From Sphingobacteriales bacterium (GTDB lineage Bacteria; Bacteroidota; Bacteroidia; Chitinophagales; UBA2359), in contig JADJTE010000009.1 in NCBI GenBank assembly GCA_016711295.1, forward strand, positions 62,001 through 126,000: a stretch of 64,000 nucleotides of DNA. The letters run 5' to 3'. The notes below the pieces were generated by a model that had not been told where the DNA came from, searched no databases, and was given only the letters and a program-made list of their open reading frames with translations. How positions within the stretch are numbered: position 1 is the first letter of the stretch; every line of letters begins with the position of its first letter. Both the position numbers and the translations under genes were made by a program. Of this stretch, positions 47,629-57,490 are shown piece after piece.

Positions 47629-48609
47629 ATGAATAGCTTCGGACGCATTTTTCGGGTCAGCATTTTTGGCGAATCACACAACCACGTGATGGGCATTGTC
47701 TTGGACGGTGTGCCTGCGGGTATGCCTTTGTGTGCCGACGATTTTGCACCTGATTTGCGCCGCCGCCAAAGCAGGTGCGCGCACCACGCCGCGCAAAGAA
47801 AGCGATTTACCCCAATTGGTAAGCGGTGTCTTTAATGGACATAGCACAGGCGCACCGCTTACTATTTTGGTGGCTAACGAAAATATACGCCCTGTCGACT
47901 ACGACAAATTGCGCGATATGCCGCGCCAGGGCACGCCGATTTTGTAGCCCGCCACAAATTCAAAGGCTTTGAAGATTATAGGGGCGGAGGGCATTTTTCG
48001 GGCAGGCTTACGGTATTGTTAGTAGCGGCAGGTGTAGTTGCCAAAAAAATATTATCTCCCTTGTGCGTCGATGCTCGTATAGCTTCGGTAGGCGGCGAAA
48101 CCGACCCCGAAATAGGACTGCAAAAAGCCATTGACCGCAAAGATAGCGTAGGCGGTATCGTCGAATGTGTAGTGCGTGGCGTGCCAATAGGCTGGGGCGA
48201 GCCTTTTTTTGACTCGGTAGAGTCTGTATTGGCACATGCCTTGTTTGCCATACCCGCCGTAAAAGGCGTAGAGTTCGGCGCAGGTTTTGCCGCAGCACAA
48301 ATGTTTGGCAGCCAACACAACGACCCCATCGTCAATCTGCAAGGCACTACCCTTAGTAATCATGCGGGCGGTATAGTGGGTGGCATCAGCAATGGCAACG
48401 ACTTAGTGTTTCGCGTTGCCGTCAAACCCACTTCAAGCACGCCCCAAGACCAACAAACCATCAATCTAAGCACCCAAACAATCGATACCTTGCGCATAAG
48501 AGGCAGGCACGACCTCTGTATAGCACTACGCGCCCCCGTCGTAGTAGAAGCGGTAGCCGCTATCGCCTTAGCCGATTTGATGGCTTTGCACCGCGCCTTA
48601 TGGCAGTGA
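47629..48609 (+). CDS. aroC: Chorismate synthase (two frameshifts)
   Basis: Last shikimate step, EPSP to chorismate with reduced FMN. SFGRIFRVSIFGESHNHVMG is the conserved N-terminus (GESH), followed by KAGARTTPRKESD, GHSTGAPLTILVAN, HKFKGFEDYRGGGHFSGR and GSQHNDPI, NHAGGIVGGISNG with TLRIRGRHDLCIALRAPVV. The frame changes near 47767 (in CGCCGCCGCC, one extra or two missing) and near 47932 (a C missing, joining RPGHADFVARHKF). Ends with TGA 48609. It is 14 bp after the repeat-protein gene. Confidence 0.93.
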
Positions 48610-48663
48610 GACAAGCGCGGTATATTCACAAAAAGCATAAGCTCAATAATTATCGGTTTGGTT

Positions 48664-48795
48664 GTAACTATTTAGGGTATAGGGTTTTGGGTGTGGGGTA
48701 ATGGGTTATATCTATCTAATAATGCCTGAAATCATTGCATATTCAATCGGAAATAGCTATCCTTGTGGGCTGTTTTTACAAGGCTAAATAGTTAC
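48664..48795. mobile_element. Short MITE-like element with GTAACTATTTAG inverted ends
   Basis: 132 bp, begins GTAACTATTTAGGG and ends CTAAATAGTTAC, the same ends as 23882-24148 in the same inverted arrangement. Interior sequence differs. No gene. Confidence 0.55.
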
Positions 48796-48797
48796 GT

Positions 48798-49024
48798 TTG
48801 GTTTTTTAATTTTGAGTAAGAAATTAACGGGAACATCTGGCTTGCGCCCTTGCTCCAATTTATAACACAGACCATTGGGATATCACCCCTACGGGGTGCC
48901 GTCTTTATTTTCTATTAGCATGTCGCCCCGAAGGGGCTTAGAAAACGGTCTTTCTATTTGTGGTTTCTAATTTGGAGTAAAAAATTAACGGAAGCATCTG
49001 GCTTGCGCCCTTGCTATAAAGCAG
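48798..49024 (+). repeat. Direct duplication flanking a palindromic repeat
   Basis: A roughly 55-bp segment containing AACATCTGGCTTGCGCCCTTGCT (one base different between copies) occurs at about 48810-48857 and 48970-49015. Between them lie ACCCCTACGGGGT and the TATTAGCATGTCGCCCCGAAGGGGC hairpin of the 33-kb and 43-kb repeat family. The stretch 48610-49067 has no gene. Confidence 0.6.
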
Positions 49025-49067
49025 CATTGACCAAAATTTATGACCGAAACTTAAAAATCAAACCACT

Positions 49068-49439
49068 ATGACTACCGAATTTAGCAATGTGGACGAATAT
49101 ATCAGTTCTTTTCCTGAAAATATTCAGGTTTTGCTCAAGCAGATTCGCGCAACGATAGTAGCCAAAGCCCCCGAAGCCACAGAGGGCATTGCTTATGGTA
49201 TGCCTGCCTACAAAACTTATGGCAAGGCTTTGGTCTATTTCGCAGGGTTCAAAAAGCATATCGGGTTTTATGCCACACCTACCGGACATACTGAATTTGC
49301 CGCCGAACTTTCTATCTATAAACAAGGTAAAGGTTCTGTTCAATTTCCGCTCGATAGCCCTATTCCGCTTGACCTCATTGGGCGAATTGTAGCATTTAGG
49401 GTACAAGAAAACGAATCGAAATCGCGCAGAAAGAAATAA
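49068..49439 (+). CDS. DUF1801 family protein
   Basis: 123 aa of the YdhG/DUF1801 fold (VDEYISSFPENIQVLLKQIR, EGIAYGMPAYK, LVYFAGFKKHIGFYATPTG, GKGSVQFPLDSPIPLDLI). Frataxin-like family sometimes annotated as an intracellular iron chaperone; the activity is not firmly known. Basic tail. Confidence 0.88.
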   Translation: MTTEFSNVDEYISSFPENIQVLLKQIRATIVAKAPEATEGIAYGMPAYKTYGKALVYFAGFKKHIGFYATPTGHTEFAAELSIYKQGKGSVQFPLDSPIPLDLIGRIVAFRVQENESKSRRKK

Positions 49440-49596
49440 AAATATAAAATATATATTTTATATTTAGCCTTTGCCCCGAATAGGAGTAAGGGCTAAATAA
49501 ATTTAGGTATGATGCCAAGGTATGGCTTTGGGTAGCACCAAGTCATTGCTTGGCAATAAGCGGGTATGTCGTTACAATTATGTCAAAAATGCTTCG

Positions 49597-49604
49597 TACC
49601 TTTG
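49597..49604 (+). promoter_or_regulatory. Putative -7 promoter box that decides the amidohydrolase start
   Basis: TACCTTTG preceded by CG, inside the longest open frame. If used, transcription starts near 49611 and the first in-frame start is GTG 49643. Confidence 0.45.
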
Positions 49605-49642
49605 TGGCACCGAATCACCCAAATATCAATCAAACTTTACTT

Positions 49643-50602
49643 GTGGACTTAAAAGCCGTATTACTCGAAAAAATCCGTCAGAACGGCGGTTGGGTCAATG
49701 CCCACGCACATTTAGACCGTGCCTACACGCTGACAGAAGACAATTTTCGTTACATCAATGCCCATCTCAAAGACAAATGGCATTTGATAGACACGATGAA
49801 ACGCGAAATGTCGGTAGACAATATTTATGACCGCATGGCTCGCGCTACCGAGTTTTTTGTCGCACAGGGCTGCCAAGCTATCGGCACATTTATCGATGTA
49901 GATGAGGTGATAGAAGACAAAGCCATCATTGCATCTCAACGCTTGCGCGAACGGTTTAAGGGTAGCATCGAAATCAAGTTTGTCAATCAGGTACTCAAAG
50001 GCGTTATCGAACCGCGCGCCCGACATTGGTTCGACATCGCCGTTCAATTTGTCGATATTATTGGTGGTTTGCCCGCCAAAGATGCAGGGCATGAAGGCGA
50101 GCATTTAGACGTACTACTTAGCACGGGTAAGGCACTGAACAAATGGGTACACGTACACATTGACCAATTTAATAGTGCAGACGAAAAAGAAACCGAGCTA
50201 TTAGCCCGCAAAACCATCGAACACGGCATGCAAGGCAAAGTAGCGGGCGTACACGGCATTTCCTTAGCCGCCCACCCGCTGGTATATCGACGCGAGGTGT
50301 ATCACCTGCTCAAAGAAGCCAACGTAGCTATGATTGCTTGCCCCTTGGCGTGGATAGACCACACCCGAAACGAACGCCTCGCCCCCAGCCACAATTCGAT
50401 TACGCCTATCGATGAGCTAATCCCCGCAGGTGTTACGGTAGCCTTGGGAACTGACAATATAGCCGACATTTACAAACCTTTCTCGGACGGCGATATGTGG
50501 ATAGAACTACGCCTGCTCCTTGAATCATGCCGCTACTATCACCCCGAAGACTTAGTAGAATTAGCTACTACCAATGGTTTAAAAGTATTGGGTCTCAAAT
50601 AA
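49643..50602 (+). CDS. Amidohydrolase family protein (cytosine deaminase-like)
   Basis: Metal-dependent hydrolase of the TIM-barrel amidohydrolase superfamily. Metal ligands are seen in VNAHAHLDRAY (HxH), HVHIDQFN, GVHGISLA and the late Asp in VALGTDNIADIYKPFSDGD. Substrate unknown; cytosine deaminase/TRZ-like by overall motifs. Starts at ATG 49580 or 49589 are possible, but they lie upstream of the promoter box at 49597-49604, so I use GTG 49643 (product about 319 aa). Confidence 0.82.
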   Translation: MDLKAVLLEKIRQNGGWVNAHAHLDRAYTLTEDNFRYINAHLKDKWHLIDTMKREMSVDNIYDRMARATEFFVAQGCQAIGTFIDVDEVIEDKAIIASQRLRERFKGSIEIKFVNQVLKGVIEPRARHWFDIAVQFVDIIGGLPAKDAGHEGEHLDVLLSTGKALNKWVHVHIDQFNSADEKETELLARKTIEHGMQGKVAGVHGISLAAHPLVYRREVYHLLKEANVAMIACPLAWIDHTRNERLAPSHNSITPIDELIPAGVTVALGTDNIADIYKPFSDGDMWIELRLLLESCRYYHPEDLVELATTNGLKVLGLK

Positions 50603-50610
50603 ACCTCTCG

Positions 50611-50653
50611 TAGCGTAGGACTAAGCCCACTAAGTAGCCTTTTTCCTACGCTA
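50611..50653 (+). terminator. Terminator hairpin after the amidohydrolase gene
   Basis: Perfect 10-bp stem TAGCGTAGGA / TCCTACGCTA with a 23-nt loop, starting 8 bp after the stop codon. Confidence 0.6.
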
Positions 50654-50710
50654 TAGTTATATTTGCCTGAAACAAAATATCATTATTAATTTTATTTATA
50701 TTTATCAGCC

Positions 50711-51268
50711 ATGCGCAATTTTCTCAAAACCACTTTGGCATTTAGCAAAAAAGTAGCTACTACGGGTGCTTTGTTTGAGACTTCGCGGCATGTTGTGGCG
50801 GCTATTACGCAGCCCGTCACGCCACAAACTCGGCAAGTAATTGTCGAATATGGCGCGGGACATGGCAATATCACGCGGGGCATATTGGCAAAGATGCACC
50901 CCGACTCGGTATTACTCGCATTTGAGCTACACCGCGAATTTTGCGAAGTATTGCAACAAAATGTCCAAGATTCGCGCTTGCGTGTCATCAACGATTCGGC
51001 GGCAGAACTACCTCGCTACTTAGCGCAATACCAACTAAGTAGCGTCGATGTCATTGTATCGGCTATCCCACTTACCATCTTGCCACCCGACCTCTGCCAC
51101 CAAATCATGCGCGAAGGGCACCGCCTTTTATCGCCCAATGGTACATTTATGCAAGTATTATACTCACTCCGCGCATTAGGGCGTTTCCGACAGCATTTTG
51201 CCCACGTCGGCTACCAATCCGTATGGCGCAATATGCCGCCTGCCTGGATTTATACTTGTACTAAATAA
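50711..51268 (+). CDS. SAM-dependent methyltransferase, phospholipid N-methyltransferase-like
   Basis: 185 aa. Glycine-rich SAM motif VIVEYGAGHGNITRGIL, acidic motif LLAFELHREF, and VIVSAIPLTILPP at motif IV. The length and the N-terminal FLKTTLAFSKKVATTGALFE resemble the PmtA/rRNA dimethylase-like group that methylates phosphatidylethanolamine; an rRNA or other substrate cannot be ruled out. Confidence 0.8.
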   Translation: MRNFLKTTLAFSKKVATTGALFETSRHVVAAITQPVTPQTRQVIVEYGAGHGNITRGILAKMHPDSVLLAFELHREFCEVLQQNVQDSRLRVINDSAAELPRYLAQYQLSSVDVIVSAIPLTILPPDLCHQIMREGHRLLSPNGTFMQVLYSLRALGRFRQHFAHVGYQSVWRNMPPAWIYTCTK

Positions 51269-51441
51269 TTATTCTTATTTCTTAAATGCAATATTTAAAC
51301 CTTATATTGCGAACAATAGCCGTATTGTTGTAAGAAAATATCTATCGGACTAAACCTAATCATCATCATCCAAATTTGTCCTAATATTGCGCGGTATTAC
51401 CTCTAATCGCGCAGTATCATTATTTAAAGCACAAACAATTT

Positions 51442-53288
51442 ATGACCAAACAGCTACAACTATGGCTTGCAGGTGGGGCAATAGCTCTGCTAATATCCTA
51501 TACAGCACAAGCCCAATGCAGTAATTATTCGGTTTATAACGTTCCTGCCGCACAATTGCCCGACAATTGCACTAATGCCATCAATGCTGGTTCGTATTAC
51601 GGCAGTTGCCAAACTATCTGCATCGACAATACCGCTGCTACGGGCAGCAATACGACACCTGATTGCGCCCCCGCCACGGCACATGATATTTGGACATCGA
51701 TTCAAGATGCCTATAGCACTATTCCCGGTTTTGATGGTTCGCTGGTATTGGCTTGGAAAAAATACCCCACTTTTCCCGTTAATCAGCCTACTATGGCAAC
51801 TCATCTCGACTTACAAAGAACTTTGTATATTGGTATTTTTCCGACTAATGTAAGCACTGACTGCTCTGACGGTTTTTTAGCCCCCAATATCATTTGCTCT
51901 AATTATCAAGATACTAATCGAGATAATACCGTTGTACTTCAACCGGGCACTTTCCCAACCAATGCTCAAATAGAACAAGGGATAGAAGACAGCCCCGACC
52001 TACCCGTTACTGCTGCTACTGTTACAAGTAGCAAAATTTGGTTTCAAATCGAAACTTTCGACAATGTACTGGCTTAATTTGTTTTGAATTGTCAAAAAAA
52101 GTAACGGGTTTTACCTGTGGCGAGCCTAATACTGTATCTTTTAGCGGTGTGGGCACTACCCAAACCCAAAATGTATCGGATTGCCTTTGTAATTCGGCAG
52201 CTAATAGCGGTTATTTTTCACAAACCAACCAACCCTGTACGCCGCCCTCTAACGGAATCAATATAGGCACGACGGCTTATTACCAAATCAATGCGCCCTA
52301 TGCCTGCAACCAAATAAGCGTAAAGATAAACAGTTGGGCAGGTAGCGGCAACCTAAATGTAGCTATCTTGCGCGATATGGTATGCCCTACCGTACCCGAC
52401 TCATCAACCGTACCGCCTACGCAATATCCTGGTTGGGTAGTTGATAGTGCCGACGAATTAGCGGTCGATTGCCTCAATGCCTCGTTAAATAATAATACGG
52501 TAAGCACCTGATTGAGCAATTGTTTGCCCGCAGGCACTTACTACGTCCTCATTTCGGGCAATACGGACAAAGACACCTTCGGCGCGGGCATTACCGTATC
52601 GGACAACACACCTACGGGCGTAGTAGTACAAGCACGTGCCTTTTTGGAGGGTTGTTATGCAGGTGGCGGCTTCATGAATACCACCTTGCGCCTCAATGGA
52701 TATTTACCCTTAGCCCAACCCTATAACCGTGTGCCTTGGCTCCATAACGGCGGTGAAGCCGTAGCTAATGCCGCCGCTATGCCCACTAATGCCGTCGATT
52801 GGGTACTGCTCGAAGTGCGAGATGCCACCACCGAAGCTCTCATCGAAACCCGCGCTGCCTTGCTGCTCGACAATGGTGCCATAGTAGATGCTGATGGCAT
52901 CACGAATGGCGTGCGTTTTCAGAACATCAGTAACGGCAGCAGCTATAAATTAGCTTTGCGCCACCGCAACCACTTAGCTGTTATGGGCAGCACAGCCGTT
53001 GCTATGCCCAATGCTACGCCCTACGATTTTGCCAATACTACCCAAGTCGTACAGGGTAGCACCCAACTCAAAAATGTCGGCGGCGGCATCAACGCCCTTT
53101 TTGCAGGCGATACTAATGCCGAAGGCATCATTAATCGCACAGATTATAATAAATATGTCTTGCAAACAGGAAACACCAATCCTTATTTGGATAGCGATTG
53201 CAATTTAGACGGAACCGTCAATAGCGCAGACTTTACAACCTTGCGCCCCAATCTGCAATTATGTAATGTCGAGCAAGTTAGGTACTAA
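51442..53288 (+). CDS. Secreted protein with dockerin-like end (frameshift and in-frame TGA)
   Basis: Signal peptide (QLQLWLAGGAIALLISYTAQAQ), Cys-rich beta-type region, a pre-peptidase-like part (YYQINAPYACNQISVKINSW ... CLPAGTYYVLISGNTDKD), a repeat domain with LLEVRDATTEALIETRAALL, and a C-terminal dockerin-like pair of Ca loops (GDTNAEGIINRTDYNKY and DSDCNLDGTVNSADF). The frame is lost near 52066 (one A; FDNVTGLICFEL when joined). A TGA at 52509-52511 interrupts the same frame between NTVST and LSNCLPAG. Either a damaged gene or two sequence errors. No type IX tail is seen. Confidence 0.75.
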
Positions 53289-53612
53289 TGGTTTGATTTC
53301 TAAGTTTTATACACCTACCTTACGCGAGTTTCATGCCTACGGTATTCTCAGGCTTGTGTCTATTAGATGTTACTGCTGTAATATACCTACGGCATTTTAA
53401 AGATAACATGTATTAAATATTTTTTAAAATTTATCGTAATTTACTGATAATCAATAAATTATATCTTGTATAAATTCCCCCTCTTTGAGGGGGTTAGGGG
53501 AGTTTTTGAACTAATATCTCAATTATCTAACGCTATTTCCTAAAGTCCTAACGCTTGGAAATGGATACATGATAAGCAAAATTAATACTCAAAATTTAAA
53601 AATTATACCACT
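53286..53612 (+). repeat. Dispersed non-coding repeat, copy 2 (partner 13551-13873)
   Basis: See copy 1. It begins at the stop codon of the preceding gene. It includes TACCTACGGCATTTTAAAGATAACATG, whose complement is related to the paired motifs inside the element at 23882-24148. Confidence 0.8.
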
Positions 53613-53779
53613 AAATAATAGTGAGGTACTTTTTTTGATTGGTTCAGCAATCTAATGAGCATATTAGTACTAAGGCTGCCCAAGCATTCTTATCCGCAAA
53701 TATGCACGTACAAAAACACATTCGCATATTCGTAGTGTTTTGTGTAGTTATATTTTTATTTAACGCATTATCTCCTGCA

Positions 53780-54282
53780 ATGAAACGCCTTGTCTTGATA
53801 CGTCATGCCAAATCGAGTTGGGACGATGGGGCAATATCTGATTTTGACCGCCCTTTGAACGCACGCGGACAGCACGACGCACCGCGCATGGGTGCTTGGC
53901 TGCGCGAAAAAGGCATTACACCCGACCTTATCTATAGTAGCCCCGCCCAGCGTGCGCTTAGTACCGCCCGACTCATCGCCCATGAAACGGGCTACTCACT
54001 CGCCGACATCATTACTAAGGATATACTCTATCGGTTCGATAATGAGCTACTTCCCATCATCAGATGTGTAAAAAATAGTGCCGACAGTGCCCAAAGCATT
54101 TTTTATTTGGACACAACGAAACTTTTACGTATCTTGCCAACCATTTCACCCAACACCGCATCGACCACGTTCCGACCTGTGGCGTGGTCTGTTTTAGGTT
54201 TGTTACTGATACTTGGCATAGCTTTGATAAAACATCTGCTGCCTTAGATTTTGTCCAATTTCCCAAACAACTGCCGCTGTAG
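53780..54282 (+). CDS. sixA: SixA-type histidine phosphatase (frameshifted)
   Basis: Histidine phosphatase superfamily: RHAKSSW (catalytic His), DFDRPLNARG, SSPAQRALSTARL. SixA dephosphorylates phospho-His in signalling proteins. After IIRCVKNSADSAQSIF the frame shifts at the T run near 54099; one more T gives LFGHNETFTYLANHF with the second catalytic His, VPTCGVV and a stop at 54282. ATG 53780 (MKRLVLIRHAK) is the family start; the open frame reaches back to 53639 through a hydrophobic segment that I regard as non-coding. Confidence 0.88.
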
Positions 54283-54297
54283 TTATATCGTATTTAT

Positions 54298-56460
54298 ATG
54301 GTTACATTTGTCATCAACCTCCATTCGGGTATACCCAACTTAGCCCTCGCCGAGCCATTCTTGTATCCATTAGAAAAAGAAGGCAAATTGCAACTCATTT
54401 TTCAGGCAGCCGACAACCTGCCCGACCGCATTGCTATGGCAGCCGTATTAGTGCGGCGGCACTTAGAACGTTTGGCTTATACCCAATGGCAAGCCGTATT
54501 TCTGGTCAAAACAGGTGGCGAACAACGCCATACCTACCGCGATAGTATATCGGGGCAATTATTGCTTATTAGGCGTTTGTTTCTCGAAAACACTTCTATC
54601 AATACCAAGCCCAGCCAAGCATATATCATCGCTATTGACCAAGTAAACGAAGACGAAGCCATACCTGCTATCCAAGTAAGCGACGTATACCGCGATAGCT
54701 GGGAATTGGATACCGCTGGTTTTGTGCGCAACGAGCAGCGTTTTTTTATCACCGAAGCACAGCTGCAAAACCTCGACCAACTGTGGCGTAACCAAGTAAA
54801 AGTCAGTGCCGATACTATCGTCAATCTTGGATTTCAACGCCTACCTTTTGAGTTGCAAGAATCAGTTAATAAAGCAACGCAAGCCATAGCCCAAGCCGCC
54901 GAACAATATTTAGACCCGCAACGCATCGATTTCAGCCATTATGCGCTAACGCGCCAAATAAACTATATCGATGCCGATATGGTGCGCCAAATATACCAAA
55001 CTTTTACCCAACGCTTTGGTGCATTAAAAAATGACCCCACGCGCTATGCCAATTTTTCGCCCGCCGACCTGCTGCGCGGCTGTATATCCGAGCGTCTGGG
55101 TATTTTTACGCCCGACAACGAACAACTATACCGCTTGCTGCGCTTCCCGCTACACACACGAGGCTATTTTTCAGCAATACCTACTGCGCCTCTCTATCCT
55201 GTGGCAATGATTGCGAACCAAGAAGATGCCATCAAACAATTAGCCCGAAAAAACTATACCGTCGCCATCGATTTTGACAACGCCGAACTACAACAAGCTA
55301 TCCGCAACTACTTGGAACATCTGCACAATACCGAACAACGATACCAAAACCGCGTCAATGCCTCACCGTCTGTATCGCTGCCACAACTCGACAACAAAGA
55401 TTGCTCGTGTAATGTAACCTTAGAACGCAGCGTGCCCGCACCCATCGAAATAGGTTTTCTGCGCACTAATGGCGACCTCTATGCTTGGGATACTTGGAAC
55501 CAACAAATAGCCCGACACTTAGAAGAATATAGCCTCCAATCGCGCAAAAAAATAGAAAGTTGTATCCAAGAAAACCAAACCAAACAATCGCAAGTAGTAG
55601 TGCGCGATATTCCGAACCTCGACGAACGGCACAGCGAATTAGAACGCAGCAAAACAACACTCCAAGGAGCAGTAGCGCATAGTTTTATTGCCAACCACGG
55701 CTCGGTATTTAATTGGTATAATTTTCAGCGCGAAAAAGAAGAATTATTCAAGCCCAAATTGTTTAGCCGACCCAGCCGCAACGAAATAACTTGGCTGCTC
55801 GTTGCCCTTACTTTGGTGATGACCTTGCCGTTCTGGAATACATATATCTATGACATCGAAATTGGCTACCAACTATTTTATTATGCCATTATCGGTTTTG
55901 TCATGCTTAGTTTGGGCTTAATCGCTTTTTGGCTCGCCAAACGCTATTACCACCGCAGTTTTATGAAACTCTTGCTGTCGGTACAAGAAAAAGCCCTTCT
56001 GCTGCGCACCCAAATCTACGACGATTTTGAACGCCGCAAAGATTATATCAAATCGCTGTGCCAACTCAATATCGTGCGCTATAACTACGAACAACTACAA
56101 AATGCCCGTCAACGACGCACCGAAACTAATGTCATACTGACTATCACCGCCGCAAACTCGCCGGAACACAAAGATATTGCCCGCCAAATTATGCGCATAT
56201 TTAATACCGACGAGCAAAGCATGACCGCTACCATGCGCCTCGACGAAGCTACCACCGACCCCAAACCCGAACTACCCGTGTACGAAAATGCCGTCTATAC
56301 GCCCACTACATTCCTATCAGCTAAAATGCCCACCGAAGGTATCGAAAATGTCCGCATCGAAAATATACCTATTGCCATCAAACATCCATTAGCCAAATTA
56401 GCCACTCGAATTGTGCTTGATCGCGATAAAATTTACCAGAAAAAAAACCTAACTGCTTGA
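54298..56460 (+). CDS. Large hypothetical protein with two central membrane segments
   Basis: 720 aa, not recognised. Residues 1-490 are soluble with helical parts (LQESVNKATQAIAQAAEQYL, EDAIKQLARKNYTVAIDFDNA). Two TM helices at about 505-550 (WLLVALTLVMTLPFW, LFYYAIIGFVMLSLGLIAFW) are followed by a coiled-coil-prone region (FMKLLLSVQEKALLLRTQIYDDFERR) and a polar tail. No signal peptide, so both ends are probably cytoplasmic. It begins 15 bp after sixA, suggesting a shared transcript and a possible signalling link. Ends with TGA. Confidence 0.75.
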   Translation: MVTFVINLHSGIPNLALAEPFLYPLEKEGKLQLIFQAADNLPDRIAMAAVLVRRHLERLAYTQWQAVFLVKTGGEQRHTYRDSISGQLLLIRRLFLENTSINTKPSQAYIIAIDQVNEDEAIPAIQVSDVYRDSWELDTAGFVRNEQRFFITEAQLQNLDQLWRNQVKVSADTIVNLGFQRLPFELQESVNKATQAIAQAAEQYLDPQRIDFSHYALTRQINYIDADMVRQIYQTFTQRFGALKNDPTRYANFSPADLLRGCISERLGIFTPDNEQLYRLLRFPLHTRGYFSAIPTAPLYPVAMIANQEDAIKQLARKNYTVAIDFDNAELQQAIRNYLEHLHNTEQRYQNRVNASPSVSLPQLDNKDCSCNVTLERSVPAPIEIGFLRTNGDLYAWDTWNQQIARHLEEYSLQSRKKIESCIQENQTKQSQVVVRDIPNLDERHSELERSKTTLQGAVAHSFIANHGSVFNWYNFQREKEELFKPKLFSRPSRNEITWLLVALTLVMTLPFWNTYIYDIEIGYQLFYYAIIGFVMLSLGLIAFWLAKRYYHRSFMKLLLSVQEKALLLRTQIYDDFERRKDYIKSLCQLNIVRYNYEQLQNARQRRTETNVILTITAANSPEHKDIARQIMRIFNTDEQSMTATMRLDEATTDPKPELPVYENAVYTPTTFLSAKMPTEGIENVRIENIPIAIKHPLAKLATRIVLDRDKIYQKKNLTA

Positions 56461-56608
56461 TAATCAATACATCTAACGCATTCTTTTTTTCGGTAAAGTG
56501 CCAAAAATGTTATGGCGAAGTGCCGTGCGTAAAGCGTATTTTTGTATCTATAAAGTTAAAAAGCCTAAATTTTACTGTATAAAACATGTTCAAAAAGAAA
56601 AAATACCT

Positions 56609-56616
56609 TACCTTTG
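56609..56616 (+). promoter_or_regulatory. Putative promoter of the type A sorting-domain gene
   Basis: TACCTTTG with a TTC about 18 bp upstream (-33 position), 67 nt before ATG 56683. One of the better matches in the window. Confidence 0.5.
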
Positions 56617-56682
56617 TATCGATAAAATCATTCTCCTTCCCTTTTCTACTTCTTAACAAATAACCCATCTATTTTTATTACA

Positions 56683-57387
56683 ATGATGAAACAATTCTTA
56701 CTTACTGCTATATTGGTAGTAACAAGTATCACCGCTGTTTGGGCACAAGCATTAGTAGTTCAGCCTGCTAATATGCCTATCACGATACAAGGCTATTATG
56801 ACGAAAATGAAATTGTAGCCCATGCTACAGTACTCAATAATACGGGCAGCACTGTATCGCTCAAATGGCAGCGTACTGTCAACAACCTATCGCAAGATTG
56901 GTCGGCACTTATCTGTGATGCCGAAACCTGCTGGGGTCCTAATACCCACACCAATACCGTCGTACTACCTGCAGGGCAAACAAGTTTAATGGACTGCCAC
57001 TTCCGTCCCAACGACGCGCCTGGCGTAGGAAATGTAACCGTCAAAGCCTGGGTCGTTGGTGATAGCGCAGCAACCGTACAAACTATTGAATACGAATGTA
57101 GCGCGCTCATCTTAGGTATCAGCGAACCCTACCCGCGTGGCACTATTAGCGTGTATCCCAACCCCGCTAACAATTATACCAATATTACGTTTAGTGCCTA
57201 TGACCAAGTGCGCAGCATCGAAATCCACAACATTATCGGCAATCGTGTAGCAAGCTATACCATACCCGCAAGTACAGAAACTTATTACGTCAATACCGAA
57301 GAACTACAAGAAGGATTATACTTCGTAAGCCTATATAACGAACAACGCAAACGGGTAAGCACCAAAGCATTTTCAAAAGTGCGCTAA
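56683..57387 (+). CDS. Small secreted protein with type A sorting domain
   Basis: 234 aa: signal peptide (MKQFLLTAILVVTSITAVWAQ), one beta-sandwich domain (about 25-140; AHATVLNNTGSTVSLKWQRT, CHFRPNDAPGVGNVTVKAWV) and a type IX secretion C-terminal domain (ISVYPNPANNYTNITFSAYD ... LQEGLYFVSLYNEQRKRVST). The two Cys pairs suggest disulfides. Likely a cell-surface or released protein. It stands alone with its own promoter and a terminator. Confidence 0.88.
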   Translation: MMKQFLLTAILVVTSITAVWAQALVVQPANMPITIQGYYDENEIVAHATVLNNTGSTVSLKWQRTVNNLSQDWSALICDAETCWGPNTHTNTVVLPAGQTSLMDCHFRPNDAPGVGNVTVKAWVVGDSAATVQTIEYECSALILGISEPYPRGTISVYPNPANNYTNITFSAYDQVRSIEIHNIIGNRVASYTIPASTETYYVNTEELQEGLYFVSLYNEQRKRVSTKAFSKVR

Positions 57388-57426
57388 GGTTTCCTAAGCA
57401 GCAAACTCCTTTCTTAGCAATTAGGG

Positions 57427-57465
57427 AGCATTCTCAATCGCCAAATTACTGCAATTGAGGATGCT
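57427..57465. terminator. Bidirectional terminator between convergent genes
   Basis: 12-bp stem AGCATTCTCAAT / ATTGAGGATGCT with one mismatch and a 15-nt loop. Confidence 0.55.
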
Positions 57466-57490
57466 GTCGTTCATTTTCTAACAGTTTAGC

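Noticed and set aside
53639..53779. N-terminal membrane extension of SixA
   Set aside because: The family starts at MKRLVLIRHAK. The upstream stretch is AT-rich intergenic DNA that happens to be open and hydrophobic.
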